This document shows positions 24,611 through 33,729 of a stretch of 33,749 nucleotides of DNA, in pieces (within the stretch, counting starts at the first letter, position 1; every line of letters starts with the position of its first letter). Position numbers and translations under genes: made by a program. The notes under the pieces are model-generated. The model made no database searches. It worked only from the letters and a program-made list of their open reading frames with translations, and was not told where the DNA came from. The stretch lies in contig CAYSCV010000003.1 in the NCBI GenBank assembly GCA_964429715.1, positions 1-33,749 of the forward strand, written 5' to 3'. Source of the stretch: JACPNA01 sp964429715 (lineage in GTDB: Archaea; Nanobdellota; Nanobdellia; Woesearchaeales; GW2011-AR9).

Positions 24611-27600
24611 TTAACACCCCCACTCTGCTGGCGTTTGCCACAACGTCATATTCAATGTCGCATTAAAATAGCCGCTGCCATAACTTCCCGTAACAGGATT
24701 GCTTGCATTCGAAGCTCTATTAGTACAATTACCCAAAGCCCCCGAGGTACATTGCCAAAACTCTGTCGTGAAGTTCCCTGGAATGCCAATCTCTATTTTT
24801 TTAGGTCGAAATGAATTAATCATATCCTGACATTTTGATGTACTCAAGCCTACAAATTTAGAATTAACTGTCGTATTTGATGTCATGTTAAATTGAAAAT
24901 CAGACCCTGCCGTAAAATTCTGTGTACTTGTCGCAATCTTACCTGTCAAACTTGCATTGATAAACTTAACCCGCCAGTGAGACGTATTCGTCGCATTTGG
25001 ATTCTCAATCACTAAATTAAATCGTCGCATCGACGTGCTATTTAATTGTGTACCTGCCGCTGCATTTCCACTAAAAATAGTTGTCCCGCCTGTTGGAAAT
25101 TCAAATTTATAGACCATATCCCCCATCGGATCACTTGCACTTGATCCTAATTTTGCCGCAAACGGAAACGTAAACGTTGCGGAACAACCTTTACATCCCG
25201 AGAGTAAAGCTTTCGTCGTAAAATTCAAACACGCACTCACCGCACAATTTCCATTGATATCACACATCGTCGCTTTGTAAAAATAAGCTGTTGCATTTGC
25301 CAACGCTCCAACACGCTGTGAATTAAAATCATAATTATCTATTGGTACATTATGCCAAATCTTATAATCAGGACTATCATCAAGCAATGCCTCATCATAT
25401 ACTGTTTTATTTATAGCACTACACGTTGTATTTAATCCATAAAATTGTATCGACCCATTTGCCGGTTCATTCGTATCAAACTTGATAAACGCCGCATCCG
25501 GAAATGTATCTACTTGGAACCACGCAACCTTCGGTGCTGATTTATCTGTAGCATCTTTTCCAATTGTACCTGTCCCGCCGCAAATATAATCATATTTACA
25601 CCCCTCATCCGCACAATCAGTTTTTCCATCCCCATCATTATCCTGCGCATCCCCACATTGAAATCCTCCCTCGTTAGGTACATAGCCAAACTTCTGAAAC
25701 ATCGTACAATCAGGATCATTACTCGCCGTAAGCCCATCTCCATCCGCATCTCCTCCTGAATTCGAACAATCCTCAAACCTAAAATCAATCGCTCCTGGAC
25801 TATAATAATACGGTCCTGCCGTATCATTCACTCGACTCTCATTAACAACACTAATACTATCACCAACGGTTGTATACAACCGTAAATCTTTAGACTTATT
25901 ATACAAATCTTTAAATTTATACAAATCTTTTTTACCAACCGCTGCCATTCCCCCTTGAATTAACGGACACATTTTTTGCGGTGTGGAAGACAACGGCACA
26001 GGTACTGGCCCCCAACTCCCATTGACACATTGATACGATGCTGTTCTCTCAACTTTTGCTGCTCCCCATATTGCCTGATATTTAAATGAAAATTCAAATC
26101 CCATAACAGAACTATTATCTCGAGAAGCACAATGATTTGTAGGATTCCCATCACTATCTAAATACCAAAAGAAAGTATAATTTTGACTTCCTGCCCCAAT
26201 AGTGCCATCTACCAAAACTGTTCCATTGCAAGTTGCACTACGACTAAATTCAATAACATTCGCACCTAAAACAAGCCTATCAAAATCATCACGCAGCCCA
26301 ATATTACTCAAATCCCAAGAATTATTAACCGCAACCTCATTATCATCAGTTCCTAAAATAGTAGGAGGGGTGTCCCCCATAAATCCAAATACTTTTCCTT
26401 CCCCCTTCGACTTACACCACCCTCGCTCCGATACATTTTGATTATTATTCACATTGCCATCAAAGAAAAAACTGCATGTGGAATTAAATTCAGATTCACA
26501 ACGCGTTTTATTTCCATCCGCAACATTACAATTGCCCCCAAACGTTCTCGGTGCGCAATACCCCGTCGTCACAGCGCAAAGACCTGCACTCATATCCTGA
26601 CATCCTTGTGTTGTTCCCGGCCGTGTAAAACAAGATGGCCCGCATCGTCCTCCACTTGGAGAAAATGAATCTGGTGTCCACCCGCATACCTGACTAGAAA
26701 TTCCTTTAAGAGTCATATTATTTTCACATAATGTTTGACTTTGAAATCGTGTCTCATTACCAAAACATTGAGAAAAAACAATTGGCTCACATCGCCCTCG
26801 GCTGCTATTAAAATGATCATTAGACCACCCACATCCAACCACCGCTTCACAATTAGTTTGATTATTCTGTGGAAAACAACTCATAAACAACGTTCCATTT
26901 TTTCCGCATGTATTAGCCGCAGCACTACTCCATGAACACCCTTGAGTATTTTGACAAGGAAACTGCTCATCTAAAATACCACATTGCGCACCGGGAAAAT
27001 CACAATGCCCCCCGCTCGCACCTCCAAAACTATTTTCAAACATAGATTTAGACCATTGGCACTTACTACTTATACATGTTGCATTTGAAATTAACGAAGG
27101 ACAATCTGCATTAAACCCGACTGCCAAATCTTCTCCACCACAAAACTTATCATTAGAACATCCCGGATCAGCACAATCAGTTACCCCATTATTATCATTA
27201 TCCTTGCCATCAAAACAAACTTCCCCATTAAATCCTGTCGGTTTACAAAATGAACTTGCTACATCCCAAGTACATGCTCCCCCTCCACCTTTACCAGTAA
27301 ACGTACACGTACTTGAATCATAACAACTAAAACAATCAGTACCGCAATATTTTTCACTCTTCCCATAACAATACCCTTCCCCATTCGATGCACTGGTATC
27401 TGCTGACCACACACATCCTTTCGTACTATTCTGACACTGAGATTGCGGATTTTTCATAAATGCACAAGACCCACACACATCATTGCAACTCTTCGCCCCT
27501 CCTTCAATAAACGTTTGCTTCGCATTACACCACCCTAACTTATTTGGAGCATTGCTATCAGACCTAAACTCACAATATCCAACAGCTGAATTCTCACAAT

Positions 27601-28795
27601 AAGAACGCGCTTGAGTGGTAGTATTACCTTTCCCAGAACTTACTCCTGTTTCACACGCCCAACATGCCGAATCACAATTTCCACTCCCACTTGAACCTCC
27701 CGTTCCCCCATTTGAGAACCCAAAATTAAATTCACACCACGTATCTGTCTTTGTTGTACCAGACCCATCCATATATTGCTGTGACTTCCACGTTCCCCCT
27801 GCACTTTTACACCCTAATTCCGTGCTAATCTCATCAAACTTTGCTCCGCCACCAGAACCACTCGTCCCTCCAAATCCAATGCTATTAAAATGACATTGAT
27901 TTGTTTTATTATCCCATGCACAAGGTAAATAATAAGGCGTTGTAGAAATTAATTGACATAATGTTTGATTACTAAACGCTTTATAATCCTCACAAAACAT
28001 TCCGCCCGTAGGTAACGTCGGAACTTTACTATAACACCCTTTATCAAACGACGTTGTACAATTTGTTCCATTCCAACCACAGCACGTTGAAAGCAACGTA
28101 AAATCCGGACACATTGATTTATTTAAAACAGAACAACTCATCCCCCCATCATTCCCATTACACGTCGAAAATCCGCTATCCCATAAACAACCATTCAATC
28201 CATTACAAATCTTTTGGTCTGTAAGAACTCTACATCCCGGATTATTATTAGAACCAGCTTGTTGACCAAACCCACCAGAAGCCGTAAAACATAAATTAGA
28301 ACTAGCATTCCACACACAAGAAAAAGCATTATAACAACTATTTGCATTGCCATTAAAATCACTACATCCACTGCCAAAAAATCCTCCTCCAACTGGATTA
28401 CAAGAACTTGTCCCTGCCGTCCACGCACAAGATTGATTAAAAGAACTTTTCAATGTTGTTTCACAAAATGTCTGATTTGTTGCATCACCATGAAAACAAC
28501 CCCATCGTTCACAATAACTACCCCCTGAATTCCATTTACATCCTAAAGAAGCATTATTATTACACGCCGTCTGCGATCCAAACGACCAACATTCAACAAC
28601 CTGTGAAACTCCACTCTGCACATCTATCCCTTGCAACCCAACTACCGCACCCGTCAACAAAGAACTTCCTGAACTCAAAGAAAGAAAAGAACCATTATCC
28701 GATAAAAAGAAACGCCCATACACCCCTATACTAACTATACTTATAAATAAAATAAATAGCACACTTAAACCTACTTTATCAGTTTGTGTAATCAT
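24611..28795 (-). CDS. Giant secreted Cys-rich protein with repeated CxW modules and DxDxDG motifs
   Basis: 1394 residues. An N-terminal hydrophobic segment (about 10-30) looks like a signal or anchor. Roughly residues 60-830 hold about fourteen copies of a module C-x(5-14)-C-x(4-13)-C-x-W-x(6-20)-C, for example CSDFNGNANSC...CVWN...C and CRVLTDQKIC...CLWD...C. Two other blocks read CFDGKDNDNNGVTDC and CGDAQDNDGDGKTDC, which resemble calcium-binding DxDxDG loops, and a third is GDADGDGLT. Near 1130-1240 a fibronectin-III-like stretch follows, then a C-terminal domain with many N-x-S/T sites. No C-terminal anchor is evident. It is likely extracellular and disulfide-rich. Start at 28795 because GGAGG stands 6 nt before the ATG. 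CxW repeats recall ciliate surface antigens only in spacing. Confidence 0.8.
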   Translation of the reverse strand: MITQTDKVGLSVLFILFISIVSIGVYGRFFLSDNGSFLSLSSGSSLLTGAVVGLQGIDVQSGVSQVVECWSFGSQTACNNNASLGCKWNSGGSYCERWGCFHGDATNQTFCETTLKSSFNQSCAWTAGTSSCNPVGGGFFGSGCSDFNGNANSCYNAFSCVWNASSNLCFTASGGFGQQAGSNNNPGCRVLTDQKICNGLNGCLWDSGFSTCNGNDGGMSCSVLNKSMCPDFTLLSTCCGWNGTNCTTSFDKGCYSKVPTLPTGGMFCEDYKAFSNQTLCQLISTTPYYLPCAWDNKTNQCHFNSIGFGGTSGSGGGAKFDEISTELGCKSAGGTWKSQQYMDGSGTTKTDTWCEFNFGFSNGGTGGSSGSGNCDSACWACETGVSSGKGNTTTQARSYCENSAVGYCEFRSDSNAPNKLGWCNAKQTFIEGGAKSCNDVCGSCAFMKNPQSQCQNSTKGCVWSADTSASNGEGYCYGKSEKYCGTDCFSCYDSSTCTFTGKGGGGACTWDVASSFCKPTGFNGEVCFDGKDNDNNGVTDCADPGCSNDKFCGGEDLAVGFNADCPSLISNATCISSKCQWSKSMFENSFGGASGGHCDFPGAQCGILDEQFPCQNTQGCSWSSAAANTCGKNGTLFMSCFPQNNQTNCEAVVGCGWSNDHFNSSRGRCEPIVFSQCFGNETRFQSQTLCENNMTLKGISSQVCGWTPDSFSPSGGRCGPSCFTRPGTTQGCQDMSAGLCAVTTGYCAPRTFGGNCNVADGNKTRCESEFNSTCSFFFDGNVNNNQNVSERGWCKSKGEGKVFGFMGDTPPTILGTDDNEVAVNNSWDLSNIGLRDDFDRLVLGANVIEFSRSATCNGTVLVDGTIGAGSQNYTFFWYLDSDGNPTNHCASRDNSSVMGFEFSFKYQAIWGAAKVERTASYQCVNGSWGPVPVPLSSTPQKMCPLIQGGMAAVGKKDLYKFKDLYNKSKDLRLYTTVGDSISVVNESRVNDTAGPYYYSPGAIDFRFEDCSNSGGDADGDGLTASNDPDCTMFQKFGYVPNEGGFQCGDAQDNDGDGKTDCADEGCKYDYICGGTGTIGKDATDKSAPKVAWFQVDTFPDAAFIKFDTNEPANGSIQFYGLNTTCSAINKTVYDEALLDDSPDYKIWHNVPIDNYDFNSQRVGALANATAYFYKATMCDINGNCAVSACLNFTTKALLSGCKGCSATFTFPFAAKLGSSASDPMGDMVYKFEFPTGGTTIFSGNAAAGTQLNSTSMRRFNLVIENPNATNTSHWRVKFINASLTGKIATSTQNFTAGSDFQFNMTSNTTVNSKFVGLSTSKCQDMINSFRPKKIEIGIPGNFTTEFWQCTSGALGNCTNRASNASNPVTGSYGSGYFNATLNMTLWQTPAEWGC

Positions 28796-28889
28796 CTCTC
28801 CCTCCTCTATCTTTGATAGCAATACTTATAGCTTGCATCTGCCTATGATAAGCAAACAATTTTGCTTTATTAAATAATTAATAAAATAA

Positions 28890-28907
28890 AATGAAAATTA
28901 AAAAAAA
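28890..28907 (-). terminator. Oligo-T terminator after the 28908-30779 gene
   Basis: Immediately after the TAG stop the minus strand reads eight T and then TTTTC, a typical archaeal termination tract. This would partly separate the gene from the Cys-rich gene 113 nt downstream. TTTATTTTATTAATTA there could serve as a promoter for the latter. Confidence 0.45.
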
Positions 28908-30779
28908 CTATTTCTTCTTTGCAACTGCACTCTCTTTCTTACGCGTCATCAACCACCACACAACACCAATAACAACAACACCAACAAGTACAATTATAAC
29001 CCACATACCAGTCGATGAAGAATTCATCACTTGTGTTTCACCTGTTGCGGGAGATGATGTGGAAGAGGACGAAGTACCGGTTCCTGCCAGAACATCTTTT
29101 CCGCTAGCGGTTGAATCTTTTGCAGCCGTTGTTGCTGCTCCTGCTTTCTTCTCCGCTACCGGTGCAGGCATCGCTTTTCCTTCCGCAATTGCAAAATAAC
29201 TAAAACTTGGCGTTTGTGCAGTATACGTTACATATCCGCCATCTTCTTCACTGATGGTAGTTTGTAATGCTACCCACTCACCATTCACAAAATGATGTAA
29301 AGCGACATTATCTTTTGCTAAACCTTTCTCTGTAAGCCAATCCATACTCACTTTAAATGTAACTCCTACCTCACCTTCGATAGCTTTCGCTAAATTGATT
29401 TGACTAATCGAAACATACTTATAGACATTCTTAGCCAACGCTGGAACCTCTTTAGGTAACACACTTACTTTCTGCACTTGTAATGTTGCCCCATATACAT
29501 TTTGTCCTGCCGTAAAGCTTACTTTTGACACTGCAACTTCCGCATCAGCAATATCAAGACTAACTATCTCACCTTTATTAACAGACGTCCATACTTTCTT
29601 GTTAAACTGCCCTGCTGCTTTCACAACAACCCCATTAGGTGAACCTCCCGGCCCACTCCCTGAACTTGAAGACGAAGCAACCGTCGTCCAACTTCCAGTG
29701 GCTTTACGACTATTTCCCGCATTATCCGTTGCTCCACAACTACTTGATGTAAACGACCCTACACTTGAAGCAGTCGTAGATTCCGTAGTTGCTCCCCCTG
29801 GAAAGCCATATCCAGTCACTAAACCCGCCGTCGCATCACTCACACTACACGTACACGTTACTATAGAACCAACGATTGGATTAGAAGTACAACTCACCGA
29901 AACAGATGGTTCTGTCCTATCCACTGTAAAAGTAAAACTAGTGACATTTCTATTACCATGTGTATCATTCACATCAACATAAATAGTATACACCCCATCA
30001 CTTAATGCCGAAACATTGATAATAGCTGGAGTATAATTTCCTGATCCCCCTGCTATAGTTGGCGCAAATGTACCATTCAAAACAAAAATACTATTATTAC
30101 CCGCATAATTTTGCCTATAAGTCGTATTCGTAATTCCCCTAAATACCGAACTTTGTGACACTAACCCGCTGCTCGTTGTCACGTTAGCTCGAACAGAAGC
30201 TATACTAACAGTATCATTCACTTGCAAAGATAAATTTAAAAGATAATTTGCTGTAACTGCCCCGACACTTGCCCCTATATACGCACCATCCGTTATATTC
30301 CCCACATAAATATTAGTCACATTCGGAGCCGTATTATCAACTAAGAAACTAAGTAAACTAATGTTACTTGCAAAATCTGGCTGAACAATATATGTCCTAT
30401 TATACGCCGTAACATTCAAAGTATAAACACCATCCGGTAAATTTGCCGTGTTAAAAGTTGTACTAAAAGGTGTACTTTGATTGGCAGAAGTATTAGTAAT
30501 ACTCACATTATAAGAATAGGAAGGCGTACCTTGAAGATACCACAGAAAAGTCATATTAACCACATGATTACCATGTGTACCATTAACCGCAGAACCAAAT
30601 ATAGGATTCATAATACTTGCATTTAACACAATAGTCCGAGATAAATTAAGTGTTGTAAGAGAAATAGCAGTAGAATTTGGAGATAAGATCATAATTGTAT
30701 TTGCAAACAAACCTGCTTCCACAACAGAAACACCCACTAATAACGTTATCAACAACAAAATTAATAATCGACTTTTCAT
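28908..30779 (-). CDS. Surface glycoprotein with Ig-like domains and PGF-pre-PGF-type domain, paralogue A
   Basis: 623 residues. Signal peptide (LLILLLITLLVGVSVVEA), then Ig-like repeats marked by LPDGVYTLNVTAYN, VDNTAPNVTNIYVGN and FTVDRTEPSVSVSC, with many N-x-S/T sites for N-glycosylation. A Cys-containing block (CTCSVSDATAGLVTGYG to NAGNSRKATGSW) is nearly the same as in paralogue B. The C-terminal domain (VYKYVSISQINLAKAIEGEV to TPSFSYFAIAE) matches my memory of the PGF-pre-PGF domain of archaeal surface proteins. An Ala/Thr/Ser stalk and a membrane segment (MWVIIVLVGVVVIGVVWWL) with a Lys/Arg tail end it. Start at 30779: AGGTGG lies 6 nt before the ATG; a longer in-frame start at 30797 would bury the signal. 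Confidence 0.82.
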   Translation of the reverse strand: MKSRLLILLLITLLVGVSVVEAGLFANTIMILSPNSTAISLTTLNLSRTIVLNASIMNPIFGSAVNGTHGNHVVNMTFLWYLQGTPSYSYNVSITNTSANQSTPFSTTFNTANLPDGVYTLNVTAYNRTYIVQPDFASNISLLSFLVDNTAPNVTNIYVGNITDGAYIGASVGAVTANYLLNLSLQVNDTVSIASVRANVTTSSGLVSQSSVFRGITNTTYRQNYAGNNSIFVLNGTFAPTIAGGSGNYTPAIINVSALSDGVYTIYVDVNDTHGNRNVTSFTFTVDRTEPSVSVSCTSNPIVGSIVTCTCSVSDATAGLVTGYGFPGGATTESTTASSVGSFTSSSCGATDNAGNSRKATGSWTTVASSSSSGSGPGGSPNGVVVKAAGQFNKKVWTSVNKGEIVSLDIADAEVAVSKVSFTAGQNVYGATLQVQKVSVLPKEVPALAKNVYKYVSISQINLAKAIEGEVGVTFKVSMDWLTEKGLAKDNVALHHFVNGEWVALQTTISEEDGGYVTYTAQTPSFSYFAIAEGKAMPAPVAEKKAGAATTAAKDSTASGKDVLAGTGTSSSSTSSPATGETQVMNSSSTGMWVIIVLVGVVVIGVVWWLMTRKKESAVAKKK

Positions 30780-30810
30780 TTTAAACCACCTTTCCATTTT
30801 TTATAATCTA

Positions 30811-30830
30811 TAAATCTGAACTAAGTTCTA
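30811..30830 (-). promoter_or_regulatory. Conserved element upstream of paralogue A
   Basis: This 20-nt stretch is identical to 33730-33749 upstream of paralogue B. It contains GAAC-TWA-GTTC, a small palindrome. A strong TATA-like AAATATTTATATATTA (minus strand, about 30841-30857) just upstream would place the transcription start near or inside it, so it may be an operator at the start site or a 5'-UTR element. Confidence 0.6.
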
Positions 30831-30981
30831 GAAAAATAACTAATATATAAATATTTAGTTTCACCCAACAAGAGTAAATGAGTCATTTTATTTATTTAAA
30901 CTGGGAAAAAATAGTTTATATGTAAATAGACTGATCTGAAACTCCTATGAATATCATGAATATATAGTAAGTTTCCATTGA

Positions 30982-31441
30982 ATTCAAACAATTATAGAGG
31001 AGTTTGCAAAAAGCAATTCTTTCCCTCAGGAAAGTCACGAACGCTAGTGACTAGACTTGCCGTAAGGCAAGCTTACCGGAAGGTAAGTTCGGAACATCGT
31101 GACAGAAGTTGCTCGCAAGCAACTTCGGAACAACAGTGACAGATCCTCTTAGAGTAGTTTGAGTAAAAAAGATAATTATTCAAACTTCTCTATAGGTGCA
31201 AAGATAAGCTTAAAATTGCGCCACAAGAAATGTGAAAAATATCACATTTCTGTGCAGAAATACGATAGTTCAAGAAATACGAAAACTATCGCATTTCTAG
31301 ATAGAAAACTGATAGTTTTCAGTTTTCTTATTTCGTATTTTTTGCATTGCAACTCCTCTTAGATAAGTTTGAGTAAATGTTGCAGTAAGCAACATAAGAA
31401 AGCAGTGCTTTCTGTAAATATTAATTATTCAAACAATTATA
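30982..31441. repeat. Hairpin array in two tandem units bounded by ATTCAAAC
   Basis: Unit 1 is 30982-31178 and unit 2 is 31179-31426. Both begin ATTCAAAC and end with TCCTCTTAGA...AGTTTGAGTAA...TAATT. ATTCAAACAATTATA (15 nt) is identical at both outer ends (30982-30996, 31427-31441). AGAGGAGTT near 30996 is complementary to AACTCCTCT near 31351-31359. Perfect or near-perfect hairpins include 31019-31034, 31056-31071 (GTAA loop), 31072-31087 (GGAA loop), 31106-31125, 31151-31191, 31222-31254, 31257-31297, 31304-31327, 31377-31395 and 31397-31413. Linkers CGAACGCTAGTGA, CGGAACATCGTGACAGA and CGGAACAACAGTGACAGA lie between some. No protein is supported here. Confidence 0.75.
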
Positions 31442-31490
31442 AATAGAAAGAAACAACAAAAAGAGAAAAAAAAGAAATGAACAAAAAAAA
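31442..31490 (-). terminator. Oligo-T terminator after paralogue B
   Basis: After the stop at 31491 the minus strand reads eight T, then several further T-runs including another of eight, as expected for archaeal termination. The hairpin array begins after this tract. Confidence 0.5.
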
Positions 31491-33692
31491 TTACTTTTTC
31501 ACCCACCAGTAAACCACAACAATCACAACTCCAATTGCAAGCACAAACACAATCCAGACCCACCATGAGCCTGAACCACTCGTTGTTTTAGTAGCTGCTT
31601 CTGTTGCATCCAAAGTTTTTTCAGTTGAAGTCGCAGGTGTTACAGCCGCTGCCTTCGCTGCTTCTGTTACAGGTTCAGATTTCACTTCTGATTTAGCAGA
31701 TTCAACTTTCTTCTCTCCTTTCACAACAGCTGGAGCAACAACAGCTTCTCCCTGCCCAATCGCAAAGTAACTAAACCCTGGCGTTTCTGCAACATAAGTT
31801 TGGTATGTACCATCATCCTCACCAACAGTTGTCTTCAACCCGACCCACTGTGTACCAACATAACGATACATTATGACATTCTCCTTCTGTAACCCATTCT
31901 CTTTCAACCAATCTTTTGTCACTTTGAAATTCACTTTCGCCACACCATCAAGTGCTTTATCAACATTACTCTCTGTAATCTTCACATACTTATACACTTT
32001 CTTATCAACAGCTTTCACATTGATTGGTAAAGTACTCACTTTTTCAACTTGCAAAGTAACACCATATGTTGCTTTACTGGTCGTAAACTCCACACCCGTA
32101 ACACCAATCTGTCCATCTTTGACAGCAATACTTGCCATCTCACCCTTATTAATAGACGTCCAGACTTTCTTCTCAAATTGATCTACAACTCCTTTAGATA
32201 CTCCACCTCCCGATCCTCCTCCGCCTCCCCCACCACTTCCTCCTGAAGAAGAAGCTACAACGGTCCAACTTCCGGTGGCTGTACGACTATTTCCCGCATT
32301 ATCCGTTGCTCCACAATTGCTTGATGTAAACGACCCTACACTTGAAGCAGTCGTAGATTCAGTTAATTTCCCACCTGGAAACCCATACCCTGTCACTAAA
32401 CCCGCCGTCGCATCGCTCACCGTACACGTACACGTCGCCGTCTGTCCCACCGTTGGGTTTGTAGTACAACTCACCGAAACAGATGGTGCAACACGATCAA
32501 TCGTAAACGTCAAATTCTGCGTTCGATTATAATTATTCAAACTATCATTTGCATAGACAATAATTGAATACACCCCATCTGGAAAATAACGACTATCTGA
32601 TAAATTTAACACAACAGACGCATTCCACAAAGATCCATTCTGAATTGCTCGAGTATAATTAATTTGCCCCGTCGAATTAGAGATATTGAAAAATACCTGT
32701 GCAAGATAATTATTGGAAGCCTGACCATTTGTTTGCGTTAAACTATCATTTGCCTCAACAGTTATATTGACAATAGTATTAGCTCCAAGCGCCGCCACAT
32801 CTCCACCAATATATGCCCCATTCGTCCAATTACCTAAAAATATATTAGTAACATTGGGACCAGTTCTATCAACAACAAACGTTACATTATTAACACTTAC
32901 ATTGTTATTTCCGAGAGAATCAGTTGCATACACAACTAAAGTATAAAGTCCATCAGTAAGAAATGCAGAATCTAACTCCGCAGCAAAAAGAGTAAAGTTT
33001 CTAGTTGTAGTCAAATTAAACTCAGTTAAATTGTTAAACGAATTCCTTACCCCTATTTTTACACTTTGTGTATAAAATGAATCATTAACTGATGCATTAA
33101 TCACAAATTTTCGACTTCCAGTAATATTAAAATTGTTAGTTTGATTAAGTCCAAAAGATTGAATTGGAGGAGCAGTCCTATCTATCAAAACATCAAAACC
33201 AAAACTAAAATTTATAATACGTAATCCCGAAACGTTTTCTAACTGAATCGTAAGATTATAAACAACCCATCCTAACAAACCAGAATTAAACGAATAATTA
33301 AAAGCAGATTGATTTAGAGTATTATTAAATATAGTTGTATTAAGCATAACAGTATTATTAGATTTAGATAATAACCATCCAAATGTTACATTAACATAAT
33401 TACCATGTGTACCATTACGAAAAAAACTTACATTGACATTAATAACACCACTACTAATATTCAATACTGAAATACCACTTGAACCAACAGTATTTGAATT
33501 TAAAGATGACCCATTAACAAAACCATTACTACTAGAAGAAATAACAAATCCACCCCCCTGAGAACTGTTAGACCTACTCATATTAAACACATCTATAGAA
33601 ACTAAATCTTTTACTTCAGAAGAAACAAAAACTAAAGCTAAAAGCAATAACATTATATTAAACAACACAAAAACATATGACTTTAATTTCAT
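31491..33692 (-). CDS. Surface glycoprotein with Ig-like domains and PGF-pre-PGF-type domain, paralogue B
   Basis: 733 residues. Signal peptide (VFVLFNIMLLLLALVFVSS) then a longer Ig-like region than in paralogue A, with repeats at FGFDVLIDRTAPP, FVVDRTGPNVTNIFLGN and FTIDRVAPSVSVSC and very many N-x-S/T sites. The Cys block (CTCTVSDATAGLVTGYG) is nearly the same as A even in DNA. After a Gly-rich hinge the C-terminal domain VYKYVKITESNVDKALDGVA to TPGFSYFAIGQ matches A. A stalk and an anchor (WWVWIVFVLAIGVVIVVVYWW) with KK end it. The start ATG 33692 has AGGTGG at the same distance as in A, and the upstream 20-nt element is shared. It probably forms part of the cell-surface coat. Confidence 0.85.
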   Translation of the reverse strand: MKLKSYVFVLFNIMLLLLALVFVSSEVKDLVSIDVFNMSRSNSSQGGGFVISSSSNGFVNGSSLNSNTVGSSGISVLNISSGVINVNVSFFRNGTHGNYVNVTFGWLLSKSNNTVMLNTTIFNNTLNQSAFNYSFNSGLLGWVVYNLTIQLENVSGLRIINFSFGFDVLIDRTAPPIQSFGLNQTNNFNITGSRKFVINASVNDSFYTQSVKIGVRNSFNNLTEFNLTTTRNFTLFAAELDSAFLTDGLYTLVVYATDSLGNNNVSVNNVTFVVDRTGPNVTNIFLGNWTNGAYIGGDVAALGANTIVNITVEANDSLTQTNGQASNNYLAQVFFNISNSTGQINYTRAIQNGSLWNASVVLNLSDSRYFPDGVYSIIVYANDSLNNYNRTQNLTFTIDRVAPSVSVSCTTNPTVGQTATCTCTVSDATAGLVTGYGFPGGKLTESTTASSVGSFTSSNCGATDNAGNSRTATGSWTVVASSSGGSGGGGGGGSGGGVSKGVVDQFEKKVWTSINKGEMASIAVKDGQIGVTGVEFTTSKATYGVTLQVEKVSTLPINVKAVDKKVYKYVKITESNVDKALDGVAKVNFKVTKDWLKENGLQKENVIMYRYVGTQWVGLKTTVGEDDGTYQTYVAETPGFSYFAIGQGEAVVAPAVVKGEKKVESAKSEVKSEPVTEAAKAAAVTPATSTEKTLDATEAATKTTSGSGSWWVWIVFVLAIGVVIVVVYWWVKK

Positions 33693-33729
33693 TTTAAACC
33701 ACCTTTCTTTTTCTTTTTTTGAAACTATT

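Noticed and set aside
24151..24666. 171-codon frame on the plus strand rich in Glu, Leu and Pro
   Set aside because: It is the complement of the Ser/Gly/Ala codons of the minus-strand stalk gene, which has a signal peptide, an anchor and a ribosome-binding site.
31159..31362. 67-codon open frame inside the hairpin array
   Set aside because: It is built almost wholly of inverted repeats, has no ribosome-binding site or TATA box of its own, and its protein shows no domain.
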